Assembly (NCBI GenBank): GCA_964036045.1
Contig: OZ038379.1
Location: 73,613,992-73,677,991, forward strand
Origin: Eutreptiella sp. 'Long Island Sound 2002'
Lineage: Eukaryota; Euglenozoa; Euglenophyceae; Eutreptiales; Eutreptiaceae
Direction of reading: 5' to 3'
DNA length: 64,000 nt
Shown piece after piece: positions 45,261 through 54,720 of the stretch (the stretch's first letter is position 1; every line of letters starts with the position of its first letter). The position numbers were made by a program, and so were the translations under genes. The notes under the pieces were generated by a model. The model searched no databases. It worked only from the letters and a program-made list of their open reading frames with translations, and was not told the origin of the DNA.

Positions 45261-47590
45261 GGAGTTGGTAGCTGAAAATGGGCTGTTTCAGCCCAAACTG
45301 ATATTAGCTCAAAAAACTCCAAAATTGACCCCTTGTCCGGACCCGCCAGAGGTAGGGACGAAGCAACTGGCCCTATGCCCTTCACATACAAACTTGTGCC
45401 CTCACCCAACTTGGTTCCCTCTGAGGTCCCAGCATCAGGGCACCACGGGTTCATCAAGTGGGGTCATGATGCCGAAATCACCAAAATAGGCGTCATTCCC
45501 ACGCGTGGCTTGCCCGGCCACGGCAAGGCCAATGGCCCACAGGATAGGAGGCAGGACCTTGGACCTTAATCTGAGTGCACAACCTGAATTTAGGTCAGGG
45601 CTTCCTGTGGGCATAGAGATATGGGGCCGCCATTTGACCACACGGGGGGTAAAATTCGGGTCCCAAGAGGGGGTCATTTTGGCTGCTCAAAATGGGCCAA
45701 AATCCGGGGTACCCCCAATGGTATATCTCCACGCTGGCTTGGAGATCGGATCTGCCATTCCATATTGAATCTGCCAGGAGTCTGACAAAGACTCCCATGC
45801 ACTTGGTCCTCAAAGATCCCCATGCCACTCGGCGTGGTGACAGTCCAAATTGGGTCCACAATTGCCAAAATGGCAAAATCGTCCACACTCACTTTGGGCT
45901 AGCACCTTAACAAAGGTTGCTCCGCTTCGCCCACGTCGTGTGTGAACCATGGGGACCAATATCCATAACACCCATGTCATATATGGTCCATTGGTCGATG
46001 CGTCCGGCGTGCACGAGGGGGTTGAACATGGTGCACGGCGGGCAGAAAATGTGGAAAATTGCTCAAAATGGCCGAAAATGCGCACACTCATGGTTTGGAC
46101 AAATGAGGCACATGCCCGACTTGGACCTGGGTGTGCCATAGGATTGTTATCAAGTCACATACGTCCAACATATCTTTTGGGCGTCGCCCAAACCCCTCCT
46201 TTTTTTGGAATGGCAGGGTCGCCAAGTGAGCCCATGATTTGGGATCGTCCCAAATCGCCAACATGGCGGCCCCGGTATGCGAAGCCCAAGGGGAGTTATT
46301 CGCCGGGTCTAAGATATGTCGGGCACCGAGGTATGTACCTTCAAAACAAAACTGGGTCATCATGTCAATTGAGCGCAACGTGGAGATACGCGGTCGCCAC
46401 TTGAAATCATGACGGGCAAAAAACAGCAATATTGGCGAAAAAACACGCAAAAGTGCCTTGAAAACTACACAAATATATTATAATATCTTCGGCTTGGATT
46501 GAGTAATCGACCAATGCTTCTAAACACAATGACTCGACACCAATGACCTCCGATTCCACATATGTGCTCCACTTGGGGCGCTTTGGAGGGTCGCGTGCGC
46601 TGCCTCCCAAGTGGGCACATGGAAATATGGAATATTGCAAAAAACACACCTTGCTCGCAACGCATCGCTTCGGGAGCGCTCCACAAGCGTCCCTCCACGA
46701 AGGTTAGGCTCGCGAGTGTTGGTTGAGAGTACAATGAAGGGCCTCGTGCGGTATGGAGTCCATTGGCGGGTTAGTCTTGGAATGGTGCACCCGACATATG
46801 GGCAAATGATATGACACCAAATATGGCATACAACCCTACCCTCGCCTTCTACACCCAACCTAGTGGCCTGGAATCAAAGTGTGCCTATATTCTAGGGTAA
46901 CTTTGGTCCCTTAACACGCATGCAAGTGCTTTGGTCGAAAATCGACCTCCTTTTGGAAAGCGGAATTTTAGCATGCACGCAAAATATATTGCCAACATAT
47001 ATGTGGAGATCATATATGTACTATCCGGGGAAGACAAGTGATATGCTCCGGATGTAGAGGCAAGCATGGGAGGGGCAAATGCCAACTCAACATACTTCTA
47101 CACGTACTTGGAGGCCAAGTACGTGAAAAAGCGCACTTCTTCGAGAACACTGAGAATAAATACCCCTTTGGGCCTATGGAGTTGGGATCCTTTGGCCTCA
47201 TCCTATGACTATGGGGGGCAAAACCTCATACACAGTGCCTATGAGGCACGTTAGTTCGTCCTTGGGCGGGTGAACGCTCGTAGCCCTTGTTATTCCACTT
47301 GGGGGTTCAACGCGCCTTCGGCCGCCCAGATTTTCTGGGAAAAATCTGGGACGCGATGCGTTCTATCAAGGAAAAAATTGCGGATCACTCGAAGACTGTT
47401 TCAGTCTTAACTTCAAAAAAGATCGTTCTACAGAATTATCTAATGCAGTGCACGGAAAGGGCGACGTCTGGCGGCGATTTCACGACAATTAGAAATCGCG
47501 GTAGAAATCGGGTATTTCACCAATTTCCGACCGAAAATCGCCTAAGACCATAAAGTTATGGTAATTCTACATTGATTTGATGGTTAAGGA
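45261..47590. other. No supported gene
   Basis: Moderate-GC sequence with many short frames on both strands, none protein-like. CCAAAATGG-type words recur at 45.6-46.5 kb but I could not define a repeat unit. Confidence 0.45.
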
Positions 47591-47639
47591 TCGGATTCCA
47601 GATCCAGCGGATTAGAGAACAGGGATATCCCGCTGACAG

Positions 47640-47745
47640 CCGGTGTCAACGGCTTCCGCACGGGTGTGACGGCTCACAGGCCTCCGGGTTATGGGCCATA
47701 CCGGGTGTGACGGCTCACAGGCCTCCGGGCCATGGGCCATAGGTT
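47640..47745. repeat. Direct duplication of about 43 bp ahead of the integrase remnant
   Basis: A block with CGGGTGTGACGGCTCACAGG and CCTCCGGG..ATGGGCCATA occurs twice in succession (about 47661-47703 and 47704-47746). A partly matching CGGGTGTGACGGCTCACAGG is part of both copies. It borders the integrase-like frame starting at about 47750. Confidence 0.7.
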
Positions 47746-47749
47746 CTGG

Positions 47750-48359
47750 GTAACGCTTCAATAGTTGCCTAGTGGTCACCTTTGGCCTGTGCCGCTTCAC
47801 CCGTGTGTTCCCTTGCAATAAGAAAATCACAGGGCAGCAGACTGTGAAAATGTTGGTCGAACGATGGTTCGAGCCATACGGAGCACCTAAACAGGTGCAC
47901 TCTGATGAGGATGTACACATCCGCAGTGACACAGGGTAGTACAAAAAAATGCTGATTGCCCTCAATATTGAGGTAACCACAGGTGTGCCCTATACCCACA
48001 CGTCTAATCCTCTTTGCGAGAGACGAAACCGTGTGGTGGAACAGAACCTGAGAATCCTGATGAATCAGGAACGTATCAAAGATTGGGTACGCCTAGTGCC
48101 CTGGGCAGTGCTGACTATGAACTCTCGAAGGAGCTATTCTACAGGATTCACCCCCCATGAGCTGTTTCATGGAGGACGACCTGCTTGGTTCTTCAAAACA
48201 CCCTTTCCTGAGGACTTCAAGAGCCCCGTTGGGAATTGGCTGGAACACAAGCAGTCTATGGCTAACCAGGCTGGGACTAACCTGAGACATATCCGTGAAC
48301 GTGAACTGACCCGACGACACGCCTTGGTGCAATCCTCTCTGCCTCTGGGATCCCATTGA
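47750..48359 (+). pseudogene. Integrase core fragment of a Ty3/gypsy-like retroelement
   Basis: The frame reads FTRVFPCNKKITGQQT, then MLVERWFEPYGAPKQVHSDE, then a TAG (47937-47939). After it come TTGVPYTHTSNPLCERRNRV and VPWAVLTMNSRRSYSTGFTP, to a stop at 48357-48359. WFEPYGxPxxxxSDxD is the second catalytic Asp region of a retroviral-type integrase (DDE). YTHTSNPLCERRNRVVEQ carries the catalytic Glu 35-40 residues later. FTPHELFHGGRP is the usual downstream helix. The region of the first Asp reads VTFG where VTDR-like is expected, so it looks mutated. The TAG replaces a Trp codon by one G-to-A change. RT, RNase H and LTRs are absent, so this is an isolated dead fragment. Confidence 0.7.
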
Positions 48360-48499
48360 AAAATTCATTGATCTAGTGCATCTCCCTGTCCAGCTCAAGC
48401 ACCCCAACATGGATCCGTTCTTGGTGGAACTCCCCCTTAGCCTTTTTACGAGGATGCACAGGATTATACATGTTGCATGCACGTAGTCACCTACTGTCC

Positions 48500-49431
48500 C
48501 CCCGGTTGGGATGCACTGAGGTAAGCACCCCACCTCACCCCCCCCTTCATGTCCCCTACAAAAATTGCTAGGCCATCATCTCCCTCACAAATCCAACACT
48601 TGGATTTGGAGGAGGGGTTCCCGGCATGCATATTTTTCTCATCCCCCGTGATGACACACTTGAACCCTAGTGTTTTCCCTTCCCACACAATGTCACAGTT
48701 GTGACACAGATCCTGCACCTGACCATTGAGGTCATGTGCCTTGTCTATGGCTAGCATGGAATTTTTATCATCACCCCCCCAACATGGCCCACCAAATTGG
48801 CCATAGGTTAGGGGCTCCTGCATCACTTGGTTGTAGCCAACAGTGGGCAGAAATGTCACACCGAGTTGTTGTTGATTTCCATAAAGGGGTGGCATCAGCC
48901 GACAACACCACAATGATGTCCGGGCCATGGGTCTTAAATCTTTTGGCAGCTTGTGACAAACTAAGTTGGTGGTTGACAACCTCAGCGGGCTTGTTGCTCG
49001 CTGAGGCCCGAGGTGCACCTGTCTCAGACACAACAGCCCTAGTGGTACACCAAAAGGGTGTGTGCTGTTGTCGTGCCGCGTTCAAATCTTTTTTCATACA
49101 AGCCCTTGGCAACCTATAGATTTGCCTAATACTTAAACGCATTCCACGGACTAGTCTGACAATCCTTAAGGCCTCCTTCTCTTCCACTGTGGCATTACTG
49201 TCACCCTTCACACTGGCGCACCCCCCACGGGGATGTACAACTCCTTGATATGTCATCCGAACTTGTACTTCTCCGTCTTGTAACAGTGACCTAAGAATCT
49301 GCTCAGCCATTTTCAAACGTTTCTGTTGTTGCTTCAGGGAGACTCTCTTCAGTGGCTGCATGCGTAAGCCTTCGAGGGTTGAATAGCACTTCTGGATGGC
49401 AGTTGATGCCTTGACTTTCATTTTGAAAATG
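48500..49431 (-). pseudogene. Transposase-like ORF with Asp...Asp...CxxC pattern, one frame break
   Basis: An acceptor-like CCAAATTGCAG ends at 49432; the frame then reads FKMKVKASTAIQKCY and a Lys/Gln-rich helix. It continues through VHPRGGCASVKGDSNATV and IIVVLSADATPLWKSTTTRC to WAMLGG, where it breaks at a C7 run (48774-48780). It resumes with DDKNSMLAIDKAHDL, CVITGDEKNMHAGN and SKSKCWICEGD, and fades near 48500. SADATPLW and TGDEKN followed by CWIC resemble the spacing of the two catalytic Asp and the zinc Cys pair of RNase-H-fold transposases such as the RAG1/Transib group. No third acidic residue is visible because the ORF ends beside the integrase fragment. Function is inference. It could be a new DDE family or a non-catalytic relative. 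Confidence 0.38.
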
Positions 49432-49457
49432 CTGCAATTTGGAGTAACAGTGTTGTA

Positions 49458-49586
49458 ACAAGGGGGTGCAACAAGGTACCTTATCGCGCACCTTGTTGCG
49501 CAACAAGGGGCTGCAACAAGGTACCTTATCGCGCACCTTATTGCGCGATGAGGTGTGCGATAAGGTACCTTGTTGCACCCCTTATC
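49458..49586. repeat. Palindromic GGTACC-rich element between two minus-strand ORFs
   Basis: Inverted arms of about 30 bp, GGGGTGCAACAAGGTACC and GGTACCTTGTTGCACCCC, enclose inner copies of CAAGGTACCTTATCGCGCACC. The whole element can fold into a long hairpin. It sits upstream of the transposase-like exon and downstream of the oxygenase-like ORF stop (49666). The same words make up the intron element at 51700-51870. Confidence 0.85.
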
Positions 49587-49665
49587 CGCAAACACAAAGG
49601 GTCCCATTAGCATCATTAATTAATTGGCAATTGCAAACAGGGCAAAGACAAAGGTCAACTGGCAA

Positions 49666-50349
49666 TTAGTTCCAATCAGGTGATCCGTAGTGCCACCCGC
49701 TGCAAGGCTGTCCACAAGGTGCAAACCCACGTGCCATAAGTTCCTCACGCTCCTGTAAAGAGGCTCTGCTTACATCTGCACCATTGTACAAAACAATGGA
49801 CCACCTGTCCCCTCTCCAGTCCCACGGCCTGTGTAGGGCTCCGCTGTTGAAAACCAACCCTTTGCGTGCGGAGCACACAACCCCTTGGACCTCTCGCCCC
49901 AAGTGGTTCACCACTTGCACGACCTCTCTAGTGGTCTTACATTTGGGTGCCCACAGCTTGCCACCACACTCCATCCACAACCCACCACCACGCAAGTCAC
50001 CAAGTTCAACCAAAGCACTGAGAGGTGTCCCATCACGTGGGTGTGAATGAGGTACCATGGGCTGCTGACCCGTGTAGTGTGCCACTTGCACAGTGCACCA
50101 ATGAAACCGAGTTGGGAGGGTGGCCAAAGCCCATGCACGCACCAAATGCAAAAAATGAATGGCATTTGGCTTCAATGTTGCCTTCAGAATGCGGACCTCC
50201 TGCCTTGTGGGCCCGATTCGGCCCAACCCGAATGGTGCAGTGTGGACTGGGGCACCAAACTTCCCCCCTCCCTTCAATTGCAAGGCCCGTGCAAAATGTA
50301 GCAACTCCTCCTCACTGGGGATGGCATGCAACTCAGGACCCCTTAGGAG
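49666..50349 (-). CDS. 2-oxoglutarate/Fe(II) oxygenase-like C-terminal domain
   Basis: This is the C-terminal part of the exon-3 frame, after the TGA at 50350. The order of motifs is GQQPMVPHSHPRDGTPLS, VELGDLRGGGLWME, then about 40 residues later GLVFNSGALHRPW and GDRWSIVLYN, with the stop at 49666. Double-stranded beta-helix oxygenases of the type found in phage, fungal TET-like and protist proteins show HxD...G.F.GG.L......F.G...H......G.R.S.V.F. Here the distal His (about 49830) and Arg eight residues later are present. The proximal pair is abnormal: H-S-H-P-R-D rather than a clean H-x-D, so the iron ligand may be shifted or lost. No substrate can be inferred. The neighbouring domains hint at nucleic acid. 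Confidence 0.5.
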   Translation of the reverse strand, partial: LLRGPELHAIPSEEELLHFARALQLKGGGKFGAPVHTAPFGLGRIGPTRQEVRILKATLKPNAIHFLHLVRAWALATLPTRFHWCTVQVAHYTGQQPMVPHSHPRDGTPLSALVELGDLRGGGLWMECGGKLWAPKCKTTREVVQVVNHLGREVQGVVCSARKGLVFNSGALHRPWDWRGDRWSIVLYNGADVSRASLQEREELMARGFAPCGQPCSGWHYGSPDWN

Positions 50350-51699
50350 TCACTCCTGAGAAATAGGAGGCTTAGATGGACTGGCAGGCCTGGGCTCCTT
50401 TCGGGGCGTGGTGAGTTCAGCTGCTGACGCACGGGGGCTGTGGGCTCCCAAGGCTGCATTCAAATTATCCTGAAGGCTCTCCACTCGCCCTCGCAAAGTA
50501 TCCCTCTCACTTCTGAGCCGTGCAACCCCAGCACTACTTGTTGTCAATTTGTCCTGAGTTTCCTTGGTGGTTGCCTCTGCCTTTTCCTTTGCCTCCCGCA
50601 GCCTGGCTTGCTCAGCAAGGGCCAACTGCAGTTTGTCCTCCATTTTGTTTGTTTTCTCCTCTTGCCTCTTCAACTGCGCTGCAACCTCACTCAGTCTCTC
50701 CTGCCTCAGTGCAGCTGCAACAACCGATGTTGCTTGGGATGGTACTGCATCCTTCACACTTGCAAGCAACCCGGATGCGAAATCCTCAGTGAGTGCACCT
50801 ACAATATTGTGCACGCTCGTGGCACTGAGGGTGACAGGACCAGCACTGCCAAGAACACTGCCTGCTGCTGCTGCCTGCTGCCTGCCTGCTGCTGGTGTTC
50901 CTCGGTTCTTGCCCTCGGGCTTTGGCTTTCTTGGGCCCTTACACTTGAGGTCAGTGGGCTGCCCACGCTTTCTCTGGGCAAGGGGGGTGGCATCACTGTC
51001 TGAACTCTCATCCACATTAACCTCCTGTTTCGTGATACCATGACCAGATTTGGGGGCACTGGAGGTATCCCATTCCTTCATCCAGTCCTCAACATATGCA
51101 GGCAAGTCATCCCCCCCAAAAGCGCGGAAAAGGCGCAATGCATGGTGCGTGACCCAACAGAAGCTGTCTTCGGTGGGGATCAGGCACTTGAACTGATTCT
51201 TACGCCCCCCCTCATAGTAAGAAACAGGGCACAACACAGCCACCCCAAAATCAGTCTTTTCATCTGAGGTCCAAAGGCTACAAACAACGGGGAGGGTGAA
51301 TGCCTTCACAGTTTGCATCCCCCCCCTGGCGAACTTTCAGCTTAAATGACCAACACCAATGTGTCTTTGTGGTGGGGGCCTTCCCAGGGAGGGTTACCTC
51401 ATTCCCAAACCCTGTAGCCTCAGACACTGCTGGGGGGCCTGGCAGGAAGCACCCCTCCCCCACTCCAGTAAAGGCCTCAGCAGCAGCCGCGACATGTCAC
51501 ACCTTGGACCCAGCAACATCTGATGCTTCAGGTGCTTGCACAAGGTCCAAACGGGGCCATTGGACTACAGTCACCTGAGGAGATAACAACAGATGGGTGA
51601 ATATGGGAGCATGGGTGCAGCAACGAATAAAGAATGCAACGCGTGCCATCGGACACAGCAGAATTAAATGGAATGCAATCAAATGATGCAATGTACCAA

Positions 51700-51870
51700 G
51701 CGCAACAAGGGACCTTATCGGGCACCTTTCTCGCGGGATAAGGTGCGCGATAAGGTACCTTCTCGCGCACCCTTATCGCGCGATAAGTTGCGCGATAAAG
51801 TACCTTATCGCGTACCTTATCGCGGGATAAGGTGCGCGATAAGGTACCCTGTTGCACCCCTTGTTGCACA
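51700..51870. repeat. Palindromic GGTACC/TTATCGCG element filling an intron
   Basis: Inside the 333-bp intron, inverted words CAACAAGGGACCTTATCG and CGATAAGGTACCCTGTTG form the outer arms. At least five inner alternations of CGCGATAAGG and CCTTATCGCG lie between them. The sequence class is the same as at 49458-49586, so this is one family of hairpin-forming elements, each in a non-coding gap of this minus-strand locus. Confidence 0.85.
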
Positions 51871-53447
51871 TTATAGAACACCACATTGCAAGCCCCATAG
51901 CACAAACCTGATGGCATGTGCACCCGTAGGTGTCCTCAACAACCTTCCCTGACGTTTCCACCGCTTCAACCGTTGCACCGGCGGGCAGCAGGATTGACAT
52001 ATGAACCATTTTGTGTTCCCTGGGGACAATGTACCAACCAAACACCTCCGCTTTCTCTTTGCCACCACCCTCCTTGTCACCACCCATTGCAAACTCCCCC
52101 CACCTCCCATGTCGCAACACCAACACCGTTCCAGCATCAGCACCGATCAGGTGAGAGTCCTCGGGGGTGGGGGTGCCAATTTCACCACCTCCATGAATCG
52201 CTTCCCAACAAGGACAGTCCAACTCATCACGTGCCTTGTGCACCCTTGGCTTCTGAGGATGCCACATGAGATGAACACTTGTAGTGCCCACAGCGAAAAA
52301 ACATCTGTATGGGAAATCCACAGAAACAGAGCCATTACTGTCTGGCATTGCGGCATCCCCAGAGGAGGATGGTACATCCTGGGCAGTCACAGGAGCATCA
52401 CATGATTCACACATCCGTGTCCTGTGTGTGGGGCACAAAACTTTTTTTCTACACCCATAACAAATGGAGGTGGGGCGTTTTCTGCATGACGTAACACCAC
52501 AGTGGGCAACATCGGGAGCATCTAATGTCATGGAAGGGTCCTCTGCCCAAAACGGTGGGTTAATACCTTCGGTGACATTTTTGGGCAGGGCAGTGGTAGA
52601 CAGAAGCATGAAACCCACCCACCGTACATTTCTTCTCCGTGAGATCTCATCCACCGGCGGCACACCCTCGGGCAAGCCACCACCACGATGAATGGAACAC
52701 ACATTCAACACATATGCGTCTTCTAAACCAGCATCCATCTCCCCGACAACCCAAGGAACAGGAAAACGCACCGATGAACCATGTATCCACTGGTTTCCAT
52801 CAAGTTGATAATTCAAAGGGAAAAACCAGCAAATGCATGATGTCCCTCGGGGATCACCTTGCGGGGAAAATTCCTATGCCAATGTTGAGCAGCACCAAGT
52901 GCACCAACATAGGCAACAATCTCAATATTCAAGGGCAGGCCTGTTTGGGTCTGAATGTCATGGTGCAAATCTGTCTTGACATTCTCAAGGTGTGGAAAGT
53001 CATGATAATTCTCACCCCATTCATTGATAGGGATGCTATGATGCTTTCCAAAAAACTGCACCCTGTCATAAGAATCGAACTTCCTTCCAATAGAAGGAAC
53101 CTTTTCGTTAAAAATTGGTGTGCCTTGGAGCGGATCGAGGGTAGCCACCTCAGTTGGTAATTTGTACAATGAGGCACTCAAAGTGGCACGCAAAACACAG
53201 TGCTCCAAGCGAACAAGGTCTGGGAGAGCTTCATTGAATCTGACCCACTCAGGGGACTCAATTGGTTCGTCACCAGAACCATTGAGTGGATGTGCCCTAT
53301 GCAATGGCCATGCAACAACAGTGGCAGAAGTATAAAAAATTGGGGTGGTGAAACCATAGTATGGGTCGTCAAAAATGGCCGCAAGCGCACATAGCGAAGA
53401 GCTGAAAATTGGAGGCCAGAATGATTTCAAACAAAAATCACGGGTAT

Positions 53448-54115
53448 CAATGCACACATCGACAGAAGCCGATTTCTCGGATGCTGATCCATGCCCGCTG
53501 AAAGGCGCGGATCCATGCCATCCCGCTGCAGGATTTCGCAAACCTACAGTCCCGTATGCTGACAAAAGAACGTCTCCTCTTCACGATGATGAAATTCATG
53601 ACCTGGACGCTTCGATAAACCAGTTTGCTACGACTCTAAAACAGCAACTGCGAGAATACCACGCCACCCACATATTGCATCAGCAACTGCATCTTTTCCC
53701 TTGCCTGCCGCGTGATGCTCGTCAGCCTGATCTCGAATGTACAACACATGGAGATCAAGAAACTCTCAAAGAGTCTGTCAGGAGCAACTCAAACTCTCAC
53801 TACTCAATTATTCAACCTGATGACCAGCAACCTACAAACCTGGGGTACGAGTACGACAAATCGTTCAGCAAAGTCGTAAATATCGCCAGTAGCGTGCCTT
53901 TGGAGAGCACAGCCTCACCTGTTGCAGAACCCGAGCGGTGCCGTATCAGTCTGCCGATCTCCCCAGTGACTTTGCCCAACATGCTCCTTTTTTTCAGCAC
54001 TTTGATATGCCAAATTCTGTGCCGGCTACGTCTCTCACGCCCCAAGGCGTCGGGTCAAAGATCAAGGCAAACGCCACTGTCGGAGACGCAAAAAGAAACG
54101 AGTACCACTAGCTGA
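53448..54115 (+). CDS. Hypothetical plus-strand ORF divergent from the oxygenase gene
   Basis: An ATG at 53448 (MHTSTEADFSDADPCPL) opens about 222 residues with ordinary protein composition: DDEIHDLDASINQFATTLKQ, then a Ser/Thr/Gln-rich segment and a basic C-end (RLRLSRPKASGQRSR). The frame is also open upstream to 53375. It overlaps the 5' end of the minus-strand gene head to head, and the first part is present and open in the second copy (58624-58846). Every residue difference between copies in this stretch is an amino-acid change, so selection on this frame is not evident. No family recognised. Confidence 0.35.
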
Positions 54116-54124
54116 GTTTCGTCA

Positions 54125-54720
54125 AAAGATCCGGGGCGGAGTGGAGCACGACACAAGCCCCCGGACTGGATTGTCCGGGGGGGAACCTGGGGCCACGGAC
54201 TGGAACAACCGAGGCAACGGAGAGAATACGGCAAAAAGACGCCCCGGAATGGAGCATCCGGGGCGGAGTGGAGCACGGCCCAAGCCCCCGGACTGGATCG
54301 TCCGGGGGAGAACCCGGTGCCACGGACTGGAGCACCCGAGGCACGGGAGAGATTACGTTTAAATGACGCCCCGGATTGGAGCATCCGGGGCGGAATGAAG
54401 CACGGCACTAGCCCCCGGACTGGATCGTCCGGGGGTGAACCCGGTGCCACGGACTGGAGCATCCGAGGCAACGGAGAGAATACGACATAAAGAAACCCCG
54501 GATAGGAGCATCCGGGGCGGAGAGGAGCACGGCCCAAGCCCCAGGACTGGATCGTCCGGGGGAGAACCCGGTGCCACGGACTGGAACATCCGAGGCAACG
54601 GAGAGAATACGGCTAAAAGATGCCCCGGATTGGAGCATCCGGGGTGGACAGGAGCAAGACCCAAACCCCCGGACTGGATCGTCCAGGGGAGCACCCGGTG
54701 CCGCGGACTGGAACATCCGG
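54125..54720. repeat. 127-bp tandem repeat, 5 units
   Basis: ATCCGGGGCGGA landmarks lie at 54129, 54256, 54383, 54510 and 54637, exactly 127 bp apart. Each unit carries GGACTGGATCGTCCGGGGG and ACGGACTGGA.CA.CCGAGG words. 127 is not divisible by three, so frames rotate and long minus-strand frames appear. These are repeat products. Confidence 0.9.

Larger units (their letters stand above)
49666..53402 (-). pseudogene. Three-exon gene: Cys/His cluster, coiled coil, 2-oxoglutarate-oxygenase-like domain
   Basis: Exon 1 runs from about 53402 (after a strong CCTCCAATTTTCAG acceptor) to 52858. Intron 52857-52790 (68 bp) and intron 51907-51575 (333 bp) are GT-AG and phase 0. Exon 2 is 52789-51908 and exon 3 is 51574-49666. 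Exon 1 is an unrecognised globular domain (YDRVQFFGKHHSIPINEWGE). Exon 2 holds C-x4-C-x7-C-x2-C-x5-C-x2-H-x4-C-x2-C (52397-52501), a zinc-binding arrangement. Exon 3 holds a CPVSYYEGGRKNQFKCL domain, a coiled coil (about 50705-50430) and the oxygenase-like end. Lesions: TGA at 51497 and at 50350 (both one step from CGA) and a C8 slip at 51319-51326. Intact length would be about 1,110 residues. It is a likely recently broken gene or element ORF, and its boundaries are uncertain. Confidence 0.5.
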
